Shown: piece after piece, positions 16,897-25,097 of the stretch
How the letters are laid out: every line of letters starts with the position of its first letter
How positions within the stretch are numbered: position 1 is the stretch's first letter
Source of the DNA: an uncultured Pseudomonadales bacterium
GTDB lineage: Bacteria; Pseudomonadota; Gammaproteobacteria; Pseudomonadales; Porticoccaceae
Assembly (NCBI GenBank): GCA_943788445.1
Contig: CALSQH010000012.1
Span: 1-42,165 of the forward strand
Direction of reading: 5' to 3'
DNA length: 42,165 nt
The notes under the pieces: model-generated
The model's database searches: none
Told to the model about the DNA's origin: nothing
What the model saw: only the letters and a program-made list of their open reading frames with translations
Program-made: the position numbers and the translations under genes

Positions 16897-17991
16897 ATGA
16901 ACCTTGTTAGCAAGTCCGCACTGTTAATCGCCGCTATAGCTATTGGCCTGTATTTGGTTTTGCAACCGACCAGCCCAATAGATGTGGATAAAACCGCAAC
17001 TGTCGCCGATACGAGCACCAGTGTTCTTGGGTTAAATCATATTGGACTGTCGGTACGAGATCTGGATGCTGCGTTGGCGTTCTACCAGGGAGCCACTCAG
17101 TTTGAGTTGTTGCGCCGAGAGTCGGTGAGCCTTAACGAACAGGCCAGCAAGTTATTTGGCCAGGACAATATTGCCTATGAGATAGCCGTTCTCAGGGGTC
17201 CCAACATGCTCTTGGAGTTAACCCAGTTCGAGGGTAATCGGGGTATCCCTGTTCGCAATATGCCACCTGAGGGGCCAGGTATGACTCATACCTGCTTTCA
17301 ATCTCCTGGCTATGACTCTGGCTGGGACAAGTTTGTGGCCATGGGCATAGACCCGTTGTCCCGCGGTGATCAGCCCATTGATCTTGGCGGCTATGGCATC
17401 ACCTACGGCTATGCCTATGATCCCGATGGCAATATGATTGAGCTCGAGCAGCTGGATGGTAGTTTGTTAGAGCGCGCAGGTTACGGCGGCAGCGAGCGGG
17501 ATTTGGGTGGAAATCTATGGATGTCTCAGGTGGGTTTGGCGACCCATGACATTGTTGGGCTGATGGAGTTCTATCAAATGGTATTGGGCTTTAAGCCCTA
17601 TAGATATGCGCATGTCACTGACAATCCCAGACTCGACGATATAGTAGATATAGATAATGTCGACTTGATTGGTGGCTGGTTTAAGTTAAATCAAGCATCC
17701 AAGGTGATCGAGATTTGGCAATATGTCAGCCCAGAGACACCAGAATTTACTGGCCAGCGCGCTGTGACTGCGCTGGGCTATTCGTTTTCTATCGAGGTTG
17801 CAGATATTCAGGCGGAGTACCGGCGTCTGACTAAGCTGGGTTTGGATTTTGTGAGCGAGCCTGTTGAGCTGGATGGTTTCTGGCAAGTCTACAGCCGAGA
17901 TCTGGATGGCAATATCTTTTCTCTGCGTCAGGCGATTGATCCCCAGTCGCGCCTCTCAGTGCGCAAGCTGGATGCCTGGGCGGCTAGCTAG
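16897..17991 (+). CDS. Membrane-anchored two-domain VOC (glyoxalase/extradiol-type) metalloprotein
   Basis: A 364-residue protein with an N-terminal membrane anchor or signal (residues ~7-22) and two vicinal-oxygen-chelate modules (~43-190 and ~205-350). The first module has a full ligand set in glyoxalase I order: H48 (LNHIGLS), E107 (LLELTQ), H131 (MTHTCF) and E182 (MIELEQ). The second keeps the fold but lacks the histidines. Classical type I extradiol dioxygenases instead use the C-terminal module, so a lyase, epimerase or isomerase is as likely as ring cleavage. I prefer ATG 16897 to an in-frame TTG 12 bp upstream. The paralogue at 36659 lacks the membrane segment, so the two act in different compartments. 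This one would sit beside the periplasmic PQQ dehydrogenase and could act on its product. Confidence 0.85.
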   Translation: MNLVSKSALLIAAIAIGLYLVLQPTSPIDVDKTATVADTSTSVLGLNHIGLSVRDLDAALAFYQGATQFELLRRESVSLNEQASKLFGQDNIAYEIAVLRGPNMLLELTQFEGNRGIPVRNMPPEGPGMTHTCFQSPGYDSGWDKFVAMGIDPLSRGDQPIDLGGYGITYGYAYDPDGNMIELEQLDGSLLERAGYGGSERDLGGNLWMSQVGLATHDIVGLMEFYQMVLGFKPYRYAHVTDNPRLDDIVDIDNVDLIGGWFKLNQASKVIEIWQYVSPETPEFTGQRAVTALGYSFSIEVADIQAEYRRLTKLGLDFVSEPVELDGFWQVYSRDLDGNIFSLRQAIDPQSRLSVRKLDAWAAS

Positions 17992-18221
17992 CCACCGCTA
18001 GGTGGGATTGTCAAAACTGGCAGTGCGAAAATAACAGGCGCATTTTTCATGTCCCCAACTTGCTTTCTTGTCATTATTGCCGAGACGGCTTTTATGGTCG
18101 CAATAACTCCAAAGACCTCAATTCTTGGATTTTATTGAGTTTCTTGTCAATAGCATTTTGATGCTGCCTGCGTGAGTATTAAGGCGGTACCTGAGGCTGT
18201 ATCAAGCAGCCACTAACCTGT

Positions 18222-18878
18222 TTAGATAGCTTTATTACGAGGGCGTTTGAGTAGGGTTTTTAGAGAGGTCTCGTATTTTTTCTGAATAGCCTGATAGCTG
18301 CCCAAAATCATGGCAACAGTAATATCTTCAACTTTCTGTAGGCTGGTGTCGTGATGGATAAGATATTGCCCTGCAGCGGTTGGCATGCCATAGGAGATGT
18401 CGACTGTAGCTCTAGCGACTTCGATATCTATGTTGAAGTTGTCAGAGAGTATTTCGGCGAGATAGTTTACCGCTGGATCTCGACCATATTTGTTGGGGTC
18501 GCCACTATTGGCCACAGAGGGTTCCATAGATAGACGCTCAATGATAAGTCCGCGTTCGCTGATGTAGGAGAGATATACCTTAGTGACTCGGCGGACCATT
18601 TGTTCCAGTGTCTCCGCGCTTTCAGCAACTTTCAGCTGGGCTCTACGTAGGTGTCGATATTCGCGCGTTAATAATGTTTGTAAAAGCTCTGTGACGCTGG
18701 GGAAGTAGTTGTAAACCAGCGCCTTGCTGATTCCCGCTTCAATGCCCAGGCGCTCCATGGTCACAGCAGACACACCTTCGTCTGCCACAAGTTTGGCCGC
18801 ACAGTCCAGAATCATGCTTTTTCTGGCTTTTGGCGATAGCCGGGTTCGGGTTTTCTTTGCCGTGTCGGTTTTGTTCAT
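18222..18878 (-). CDS. TetR/AcrR family transcriptional regulator (type A, copy 2)
   Basis: A 218-residue TetR protein, paralogous to 660-1298 over its whole length (shared TRxRLSPxARKSMILD, EAGxSKALVYNY, LLTREYRHLR and EPSVANxGDP). The helix-turn-helix lies at about residues 20-65. It is divergent from the TonB receptor at 19456, which is the usual arrangement of a repressor and the transport gene it controls. The intergenic region holds two promoters and two inverted repeats that could be its operators. The ligand is probably a catabolic substrate or intermediate, which is an inference from context. Confidence 0.92.
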   Translation of the reverse strand: MNKTDTAKKTRTRLSPKARKSMILDCAAKLVADEGVSAVTMERLGIEAGISKALVYNYFPSVTELLQTLLTREYRHLRRAQLKVAESAETLEQMVRRVTKVYLSYISERGLIIERLSMEPSVANSGDPNKYGRDPAVNYLAEILSDNFNIDIEVARATVDISYGMPTAAGQYLIHHDTSLQKVEDITVAMILGSYQAIQKKYETSLKTLLKRPRNKAI

Positions 18879-19088
18879 GGCTCTAATATTGAATGGCGAT
18901 TCCTAACCATAGCAACTGTTTCGGGGCTATGCCAGCCAAGCTTATGGCTTATCTGTCGACGCTGGCCAGAACAATGCTATCTGCACAGGGGCTAAACCGC
19001 AGAGTGGGGCCGCTCAACCAAAATTTCCATAGCTGCAGTCCAGAGATTCTGCTTCCAAAGCATTTCTTCTCGCAATATAGATTAACTA

Positions 19089-19118
19089 TTGACACTATGA
19101 TTAGTAGGGTATTATAAA
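19089..19118 (+). promoter_or_regulatory. Predicted sigma-70 promoter upstream of TonB receptor (distal)
   Basis: A perfect -35 TTGACA (19089-19094) is followed after 18 bp by TATAAA (19113-19118). It points toward the TonB receptor, whose start is about 340 bp further on. The -10 overlaps operator candidate site 5. Confidence 0.5.
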
Positions 19119-19131
19119 TCTACCATAAAAC
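19109..19131 (+). promoter_or_regulatory. Candidate 23-bp operator, site 5 (weak)
   Basis: Arms are GTATTATA and CATAAAAC with spacer AATCTAC. The left arm matches 7 of 8 consensus positions and the right arm only 5 of 8. It is the weakest of the nine sites, but it overlaps the -10 of a strong predicted promoter, which is where a repressor would bind. Confidence 0.35.
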
Positions 19132-19300
19132 TATCAATTCCAGCGGATTTAATCTCTTTACTCAGATATTTGGTTAGGTCTTGGCCGATTGTTGCTGCAA
19201 ATATTACCATTAAACCGACCCAATTAAGCCCTTATCTCAGGGGTTTTTTTGGGTTTTCTACAACTTTTTGGAATCGAATTTTAATTCTGCCAAAGTTCTA

Positions 19301-19334
19301 TTGACGATTACTTCAATAATATTTACTATGAAGT
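19301..19334 (+). promoter_or_regulatory. Predicted promoter with embedded palindrome upstream of TonB receptor (proximal)
   Basis: TTGACG (19301-19306) and TACTAT (19324-19329) are exactly 17 bp apart, about 127 bp before the receptor start. A perfect inverted repeat, ACTTCA (19310-19315) and TGAAGT (19329-19334) with a 13-bp spacer, covers the space between the boxes and the end of the -10. Its sequence differs from the 23-bp repeat, so a separate regulator, possibly the adjacent type A TetR, may bind here. Confidence 0.55.
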
Positions 19335-19455
19335 CAATGGAGTTAGGACACGACAACGAAAACATTAACTCATTTACAATAATAAAAGTCTCAAAAATCG
19401 TTCGTTATACCTGAAATAAAAACAACTAATAAAAAGCAACTGGGGAAATAATAAT

Positions 19456-21819
19456 ATGAAATTGCATACAATGGTGCGTTTTAGCGCGCTCTCCGCAGCA
19501 TTACTAGCCGCCAATACAGGCCTAGCTCAGGAAGAAAAGTATAGCGGGCTGGAAGAAATATTGGTTACCGCTCAAAAGCGAACAGCGACTTTGCAAGATA
19601 CCCCAGTCGCTGTATCTGTAGTTTCAGGGGAGCTTCTGAAACAAAAAAGTCTTGACGACATTCAAGAAATGGAGCTCGCAGTGCCGTCTCTTAGTGTGAC
19701 CCAAAATCAGAGCTCTTCACAGCAAACCTTTGCTATTCGCGGATTAGGAACCTCCGGCAATAATGCAGGTTTAGAACCTTCTGTGGGGGTGTTTATCGAT
19801 GGTGTATACCGCAGTCGGGCAGCCTCAGCTATTGATGATTTTATCGCTGTTGAGCGGGTAGAAATACTGCGCGGGCCGCAGAGCTCGGTTTACGGTAAAA
19901 ATACCCCCGCCGGCGTTATCTCCATTGTTACAAAAAAACCTCAGCGAGAGTTTGGTGCTGATTTTGAGCAATCCATTGGCAATTACAGTAGCAAAATAAC
20001 CCGTGGCAGCATTACTGGTCCCATTAGTGACACTGTCTCTTACCGTGTCTCCGGCAACCGCAATAGCCGCGACGGTTTTATTGATAATATTCAGGAAGGT
20101 AGAGATGCTGTAAATGATAGGGATCGCTACGCCTTGCGTGGGCAACTGCTGATAGAGCCCAGCGATGAGCTGAGCATACGCGTTATTGCTGATACTTCAT
20201 CCATTAACGAAGATTGTTGCGGTGCGCCGTTCTACTACAACGACCCTGGCAATGCAGCCACCACTACGGCCCTTGGTGCAACGATCTTGCCGGACGACAT
20301 TTACGCGCGCAAGATTAAGTTTGACCGAGCCATGGAAACCGATCAGGAGCAGAGCGGATACTCAGTACAATTAGACTGGGAGGCTGAGTCCTATTCCTTT
20401 ACCTCTCTGACGGCGTTCCGAGATTTTGAGGAAGTCAATGATATTGACGCCGATTTTATCGACATTGAACTAAGTGGCGTATTGCAAAACAACGCTGATC
20501 GACAGGTGTTCACTCAAGAGTTTAGACTACAGTCTACCGGTGACAATAAAATCGACTGGCTAATGGGCTATTACTATTACGACGCTGACCAAGACACCGG
20601 CGGGAATAATCGCTTAGGTGCATTCGCGCGCCCATTCTTTGATTCTCGGATCTTCGGTTTGGTATCGCTTGTTGAAAGCCTGGCGGGCGCTCCTACTGGA
20701 TCCTATATTGGACCCGGTACCGGTAGAACAAGCGAATTCAATCTACTGACAACCAGCCACTCTGTGTTTGGTAAGCTTGACTGGCACATTAATGACAAGT
20801 TAACAGCCTCAATCGGGACGCGCTGGACCACGGAAGACAAGGAAATTGATGCGCGAATTACTACTGACGCGCCCTATTCCGCCATTGATTTCAGTGATCC
20901 CACTAGCAGCCCCGTTGTGGCAGCGCTAGCAGGGATAAACCCCGCCTTTCCTGTATACGCAGGATTCGTACAGCTATTTAGGCCGGTGTCGGACTTTTCC
21001 GAAAAACGCAGCGAACAGGAGCCTACTGGTGAACTCATTATTTCTTATGAGTACAGTGATGATGTGAGTCTGTATGCCAGCGGCAAACGGGGCTATAAAG
21101 CAGGTGGATTTAATGTCGGCGCCGGATCTGGTGGCGCAGATTTTGATAAGGAACTTGCTGACGCATGGGAAGTGGGGGCTAAAATTCGCGCATTAGATAA
21201 TAACTTACAGCTTAACGTTGCCGCCTTCTCGCAGCGCTTACGTGACTTTCAATCCAACGCGTTCAACGGCACCACCTTTGTTTTAACCAACGCCGGTGAG
21301 ATTCAGATTGACGGCTTAGAGTTTGACGTGCTTTATGCACCCACATCAAACTTGTTTCTCTCACTTGCAGGCTCCTATCTAGATCACGAATATACGAGTT
21401 ATGTTGGCGGACCTCAGATCGTCCAACCCGCTGGCTCGCCATCACTGCCGCCCGTCCAAGACCTAAGCGGGACGCCGTTATCCGGTGTGCCTGATTGGAC
21501 CTTAAGCTCATCCATCAATTACGTTAAAAGCTTTGGCGCCGTTGAGGGTTTTGCCAATCTTGCAGCTAGATATCGCGGCTCACGCAATGTGACTAGCGAG
21601 CGAAACCCAATTGCTGACCAAGATAGCTATCTCACTGCCAATGCCACTATGGGGATACGCGATGCTGAGGGCCTCTGGACCCTTACCTTATGGGGAAAAA
21701 ACATAACGGATGAAGAATATACCGACGGTCTCTTCAACTCTGTGATACAGGCAGGTAGTTTTAATGCCTACCCTGGCGACCCACGCACCTATGGTGTAAC
21801 CCTGAGATTACAGTTCTAA
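19456..21819 (+). CDS. TonB-dependent outer-membrane receptor
   Basis: A complete 787-residue receptor with a signal peptide (cleavage near GLAQ, residue ~25), TonB box region (LEEILVTAQKR), plug domain (~45-160, including FAIRGLGTSG, VGVFIDGVYRSR, VERVEILRGPQSSVYGKNTPAG and ISIVTKKP) and a beta-barrel to the end. The last strand is GVTLRLQF, with the required terminal aromatic residue. It would import a scarce or bulky substrate using TonB-ExbBD energy. There is no N-terminal signalling extension, so it does not use an anti-sigma pathway. A GGGGA ribosome-binding site precedes the ATG. It is monocistronic: a strong terminator follows 24 bp after the stop. The divergent TetR gene at 18222 is its likely regulator. 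The truncated receptor at 1672 is a relative. Confidence 0.95.
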   Translation: MKLHTMVRFSALSAALLAANTGLAQEEKYSGLEEILVTAQKRTATLQDTPVAVSVVSGELLKQKSLDDIQEMELAVPSLSVTQNQSSSQQTFAIRGLGTSGNNAGLEPSVGVFIDGVYRSRAASAIDDFIAVERVEILRGPQSSVYGKNTPAGVISIVTKKPQREFGADFEQSIGNYSSKITRGSITGPISDTVSYRVSGNRNSRDGFIDNIQEGRDAVNDRDRYALRGQLLIEPSDELSIRVIADTSSINEDCCGAPFYYNDPGNAATTTALGATILPDDIYARKIKFDRAMETDQEQSGYSVQLDWEAESYSFTSLTAFRDFEEVNDIDADFIDIELSGVLQNNADRQVFTQEFRLQSTGDNKIDWLMGYYYYDADQDTGGNNRLGAFARPFFDSRIFGLVSLVESLAGAPTGSYIGPGTGRTSEFNLLTTSHSVFGKLDWHINDKLTASIGTRWTTEDKEIDARITTDAPYSAIDFSDPTSSPVVAALAGINPAFPVYAGFVQLFRPVSDFSEKRSEQEPTGELIISYEYSDDVSLYASGKRGYKAGGFNVGAGSGGADFDKELADAWEVGAKIRALDNNLQLNVAAFSQRLRDFQSNAFNGTTFVLTNAGEIQIDGLEFDVLYAPTSNLFLSLAGSYLDHEYTSYVGGPQIVQPAGSPSLPPVQDLSGTPLSGVPDWTLSSSINYVKSFGAVEGFANLAARYRGSRNVTSERNPIADQDSYLTANATMGIRDAEGLWTLTLWGKNITDEEYTDGLFNSVIQAGSFNAYPGDPRTYGVTLRLQF

Positions 21820-21842
21820 ATATAAGCTAACTTCCCCTTCAG

Positions 21843-21874
21843 GAGGCCAAGATTATTCTTGGCCTCTTTTTTTT
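21843..21874 (+). terminator. Rho-independent terminator after TonB receptor
   Basis: A perfect 9-bp stem GAGGCCAAG/CTTGGCCTC with a 6-nt loop is followed by eight T residues. It lies 24 bp after the receptor stop codon. Confidence 0.95.
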
Positions 21875-22204
21875 GTCCAGTGTCTGCTTTCTAGTGTGGT
21901 CCTGACACTAGATTTATTGACCTATCCCGAGATTTGTATATCGAGAAACTGGTGCTGAATAATTATTATGCTGTTTTAGTACATCTTTTCCCTCTCCGTC
22001 GAGCAAGCAAATTTCCACACCCTACGCGTCTAAATGCAAGGGATACCTTTGACTGCAACCCGCCATAGCACGTCATTAGACATATCGATTTTAAACACTG
22101 ATATTAAAAGGACTTACTAGGTACGTTTAAAAATAATAGGTCTTATTATCGAAAATCTGGATGTAACTTTACTTTTATGACTAATTCGTGGGGAAATAAT
22201 AAAA
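21875..22204. other. Gene-free stretch
   Basis: These 330 bp hold no recognisable gene. The only structure I see is a perfect inverted repeat ATAATA/TATTAT with a 5-bp spacer at about 22129-22145, about 60 bp before the start of a broken gene. It does not fit the 23-bp consensus. Confidence 0.4.
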
Positions 22205-22866
22205 ATGTTTTTAAATATAAAAACCATAATTTAAGCACGGCTTTTGTGGTAACAGGGGCTACTGCTTTTAGCGGTGATACCGGTCGCTGGCTTGGCAGAG
22301 AATAAATCCGTTGATGGATCCGTTTCAACAAGAGACTGCTGGGTCGGCTGATGCAGACAAGATGATTGATCCTACTACCGGTGCTCTGGTTAAGATTATT
22401 ACTGAATTGACCAATGGCGGTAATGTAGAGCTTGAGGGTTGTGATTTTCAGGCTCACTGCACCTGGGATACCAGGGTCGTAGCGCTGAACTTTGGCATAA
22501 GGAGCACCTTTTACTGTTGAGGGCCTGCCAAAACTGCGATCAAATGCCTATCTGTCTGTGCTAAAAGACAATTATTTCTTCCGAGTGTATGCGCGGTACA
22601 TTGAAGAATGTGAGGTTAAGTCTGGTGCTGGAGCCTACTTTGGTGGCTTGGGTGGTGTTGAGAACCCAAGCGAGGTTGAGGAGTTCTTGACCTATGATGC
22701 TCACTATACCTGCACGCTGCCTAGCGGTGACACTTCAGTATCGGTCACTGTTATGAATCTTACAGACGCGAAGGCCCCTGACGTTATGCACTTTATTGTC
22801 TACGATGTCCGCACCCATTCTCAATTGGGGCGCGTTGCTAAGTTCAGTGTGAAGCATAGTGTTTAA
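22205..22866 (+). pseudogene. Broken gene for a secreted protein of unknown family
   Basis: Three frames together encode one protein-like sequence. Frame 1 from ATG 22205 gives a signal peptide (LLLLAVIPVAGLAENK) but carries two stop codons (TAA at 22232 and 22247). It then shifts near 22360 to a frame reading KMIDPTTGALVKIITELTNG and GCDFQAHCTWDTRVVALNFG. It shifts again near 22505 to a frame beginning GAPFTVEGLPKLRSNAYLSV and ending KFSVKHSV at 22866. The product would have been about 215 residues, exported, with several cysteines (possible disulfides). I do not recognise the family. A good terminator follows, so this was once an expressed gene. Frame-by-frame reading fits a genuine pseudogene better than a single sequencing error, as there are four lesions. 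Confidence 0.65.
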
Positions 22867-22893
22867 AGGCTAATACTCAGTGCCATTTAAAAA

Positions 22894-22924
22894 GCCCCGG
22901 AGCATAAATCTCCGGGGCTTTTTT
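22894..22924. terminator. Bidirectional rho-independent terminator
   Basis: A 9-bp stem GCCCCGGAG/CTCCGGGGC with loop CATAAAT has A residues before it and six T residues after it. It ends the broken secreted-protein gene on the plus strand and can also serve the minus-strand carboxylesterase, whose stop is about 50 bp away. Confidence 0.92.
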
Positions 22925-22973
22925 CTATAAGTAGGTTTATTGGCTCTATGGAATAAGAGGTCCCAACTACCCA

Positions 22974-24788
22974 CTAAGAATCGAATCCAGAACAGCCTCT
23001 GTTGCCTAGGTTGTCATACTCGGCCTGAACAAAGTCGGCGTTGGTAAACAAAAGCTTATAAACCTGGCAATATTCTTCGTGGTCGTTGAAGCGCGTCTCG
23101 CTAAAAAACCGTTCTTTTAGATCTTGCATCTTTAACTTCACTGGAGACATGCGAATACCGCTATCTATGGATGTATCAAAGATCATTACTCGATTTTGCT
23201 CATCGTTATTGCTCCAAGTGCCCCATTCAACCTGTTTGCCATGGTATCCCTTGGCGGGCTCACCATAATGAGCAAATGACGCCCAGTAGGACATCATGCT
23301 CTGTGATAGAGCATTTCTCGCTGCTCGAGCGAACTCCGGATGGATAAGATTACTCATCAATGTAACAAAGTTTCCAAACACATAGGGTATCTCAAAGGCA
23401 TGAGCTGCACCCATCAGCTCTTGCAGACTGAGAAAACCAAAGTCACGCAGATCGTCCGCATCGAAACGATAGGCATAAACGTTATCTCCTTGCCCCTGAC
23501 GCATCACTGTAGCCAATTGGTCGACGGCTTTAATTTTCCACTGATCGCTGGCATAGCTGCTAAATGCCTGATATCGCCCACTGTCTTTGATGGCGATGGG
23601 TATACCCATAAAGCTGTCGACCTGATCGGGACTGAAGCTTAAAAACAACTTCATCTCATCGCGGTTGGTACCAAGTATCACCGGTACTGCGTTGTAATTG
23701 GCAGGATCGGCAAAGAGTTCCTCTGAAGCAACGGCCTGAGGTAAAACGATACCGTCGCCAATTAGGTCCAAATTTCCGAACACCTTGCCGCCGGTCTTAC
23801 TGCGGAAGGCTTTATATATCTCAGCCGTGGTTTTGCTGCGCAAATAATTGCCAAGGTCTTGAGCCGTCATACTGCTCTGTAATTTCTTTGCACTCTCTCT
23901 GTTTGTGGTTCTGTTCTCGGCTATCAGTAATTGATTGATAAATTCCCGCGAGCTGTGTTCGTGTCCCCCATCCTCTGTGAAGTTTTCAGCTCTGGCAATC
24001 GGTTCGATATCCAAGCCGCCACTTTGAACAATGGCACCATGAAATAAGTCTGTAGCTAGGGGAGAGGCCATAAGTGCCATAACATTCCAGCCGCCGGCAG
24101 ATTCGCCAAAAATAGTGACTCTGTTGGCGTCGCCGCCAAATTGGGTAATGTTTCGCTGTACCCATTTTAGTCCAGCAATCTGGTCTAGTGTGCCAAAGTT
24201 ACTGGACTGATCCTCAGGCAATTCGGCATTGGCTCGAAGGGCAGGGTGGGACAGCCAGCCAAAAGCCGACAAGCGGTAGTTAATACTTACCACCACCACA
24301 TCAAATTGAGATGCCAGTTGAGAACCATCCAACATTGGGTGATTACTTGTACCTCCGTTATTAGCGCCTCCATGAATCCAAAACATCACCGGTAGATCTT
24401 TGGCGTTTGCGGGAGCAAAGACATTGAGGTACAGGCAGTCTTCGCTGCCGTTGATAAGGTTTTTTTCCGCTGACGTGTTGTTAGCTTGATTGGCACAATC
24501 TGGTCCAGCCTCTAACATCTGCCTTGGCTGTTGCCAGGACTTCGGAGGTCGCGGAGCGCGCCAGCGCAAATCACCAACCGGTGGTTGAGCGAAGGGTACA
24601 CCTCGCCATATCGACACCCCAAGGTTATTTTGATAGCCAACAATATCACCAGTGTCTAAATTAATCAGAGTGTTATCGGACGCTACAGGGGCTGGCTTAG
24701 CTTCGGGCGCCAGATAGGCGTAGGCCGCTCCTGCAACGATTACCAAAACCAAAACAAGACCGCTAAAAAACCGTATTAGGTATTTCAT
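22974..24788 (-). CDS. Type B carboxylesterase/lipase (exported or membrane-anchored)
   Basis: A 604-residue alpha/beta hydrolase of the carboxylesterase/cholinesterase family with a hydrophobic N-terminus (residues ~6-26). The catalytic Ser230 lies in FGESAGG, His463 in GAAHAFEIPY is the base, and E378 in GTNRDE is the acid. The oxyanion hole is WIHGGANNGG, and the family signature EDCLYLNVFAP is present at ~116-126. I use ATG 24788 rather than a TTG one codon earlier; AAGGGA lies 9 nt before it. It hydrolyses carboxylic esters outside the cytoplasm. It stands alone, with 309 bp to the next upstream gene, so it has its own promoter. It may release an acid or alcohol from an ester substrate before uptake. 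Confidence 0.93.
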   Translation of the reverse strand: MKYLIRFFSGLVLVLVIVAGAAYAYLAPEAKPAPVASDNTLINLDTGDIVGYQNNLGVSIWRGVPFAQPPVGDLRWRAPRPPKSWQQPRQMLEAGPDCANQANNTSAEKNLINGSEDCLYLNVFAPANAKDLPVMFWIHGGANNGGTSNHPMLDGSQLASQFDVVVVSINYRLSAFGWLSHPALRANAELPEDQSSNFGTLDQIAGLKWVQRNITQFGGDANRVTIFGESAGGWNVMALMASPLATDLFHGAIVQSGGLDIEPIARAENFTEDGGHEHSSREFINQLLIAENRTTNRESAKKLQSSMTAQDLGNYLRSKTTAEIYKAFRSKTGGKVFGNLDLIGDGIVLPQAVASEELFADPANYNAVPVILGTNRDEMKLFLSFSPDQVDSFMGIPIAIKDSGRYQAFSSYASDQWKIKAVDQLATVMRQGQGDNVYAYRFDADDLRDFGFLSLQELMGAAHAFEIPYVFGNFVTLMSNLIHPEFARAARNALSQSMMSYWASFAHYGEPAKGYHGKQVEWGTWSNNDEQNRVMIFDTSIDSGIRMSPVKLKMQDLKERFFSETRFNDHEEYCQVYKLLFTNADFVQAEYDNLGNRGCSGFDS

Positions 24789-24892
24789 CAATTAAATCCC
24801 TTATATTTGCTGTTAAAGAGCAATAACCCTAGTAGTAACTGAAACATTAATCGCCTTTTAACCATCAAATTCCGCGCAAAAAAGATGATCAA

Positions 24893-24920
24893 GCCTTATT
24901 GACGATTATATAAATAAGGC
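24893..24920. repeat. Perfect 8-bp inverted repeat upstream of carboxylesterase
   Basis: Arms GCCTTATT (24893-24900) and AATAAGGC (24913-24920) are perfectly complementary with a 12-bp spacer, about 105 bp before the esterase start. It differs from the 23-bp operator. It may be an operator for the esterase or a terminator-like hairpin. The surrounding 309-bp gap (24789-25097) shows no gene. Confidence 0.5.
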
Positions 24921-25097
24921 TAAGGCTAACTTTTTAACTCCTGTGAGTCAACTTTGGCATTTTCTTAAAAACGCTGTTGTGAAATGAGGTGAGACATTAG
25001 GCGTTAATGTGGCGGCAAACCAAAAAACAGAGCTCTAGCTTATAGCCTCGAGCGCGGTGAAGCGGCATCGATCGATCAAACCTTTAAAAAAAGATCC

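Noticed and set aside
19229..19251. CCCT/AGGG hairpin followed by seven T residues between the two TonB receptor promoters, as an attenuator
   Set aside because: The stem is only 4 bp, too weak to claim a terminator or attenuator.
22129..22145. ATAATA/TATTAT inverted repeat as another copy of the operator
   Set aside because: The spacer is 5 bp and the arms differ in orientation and sequence from the consensus; AT-rich DNA makes such short palindromes common.
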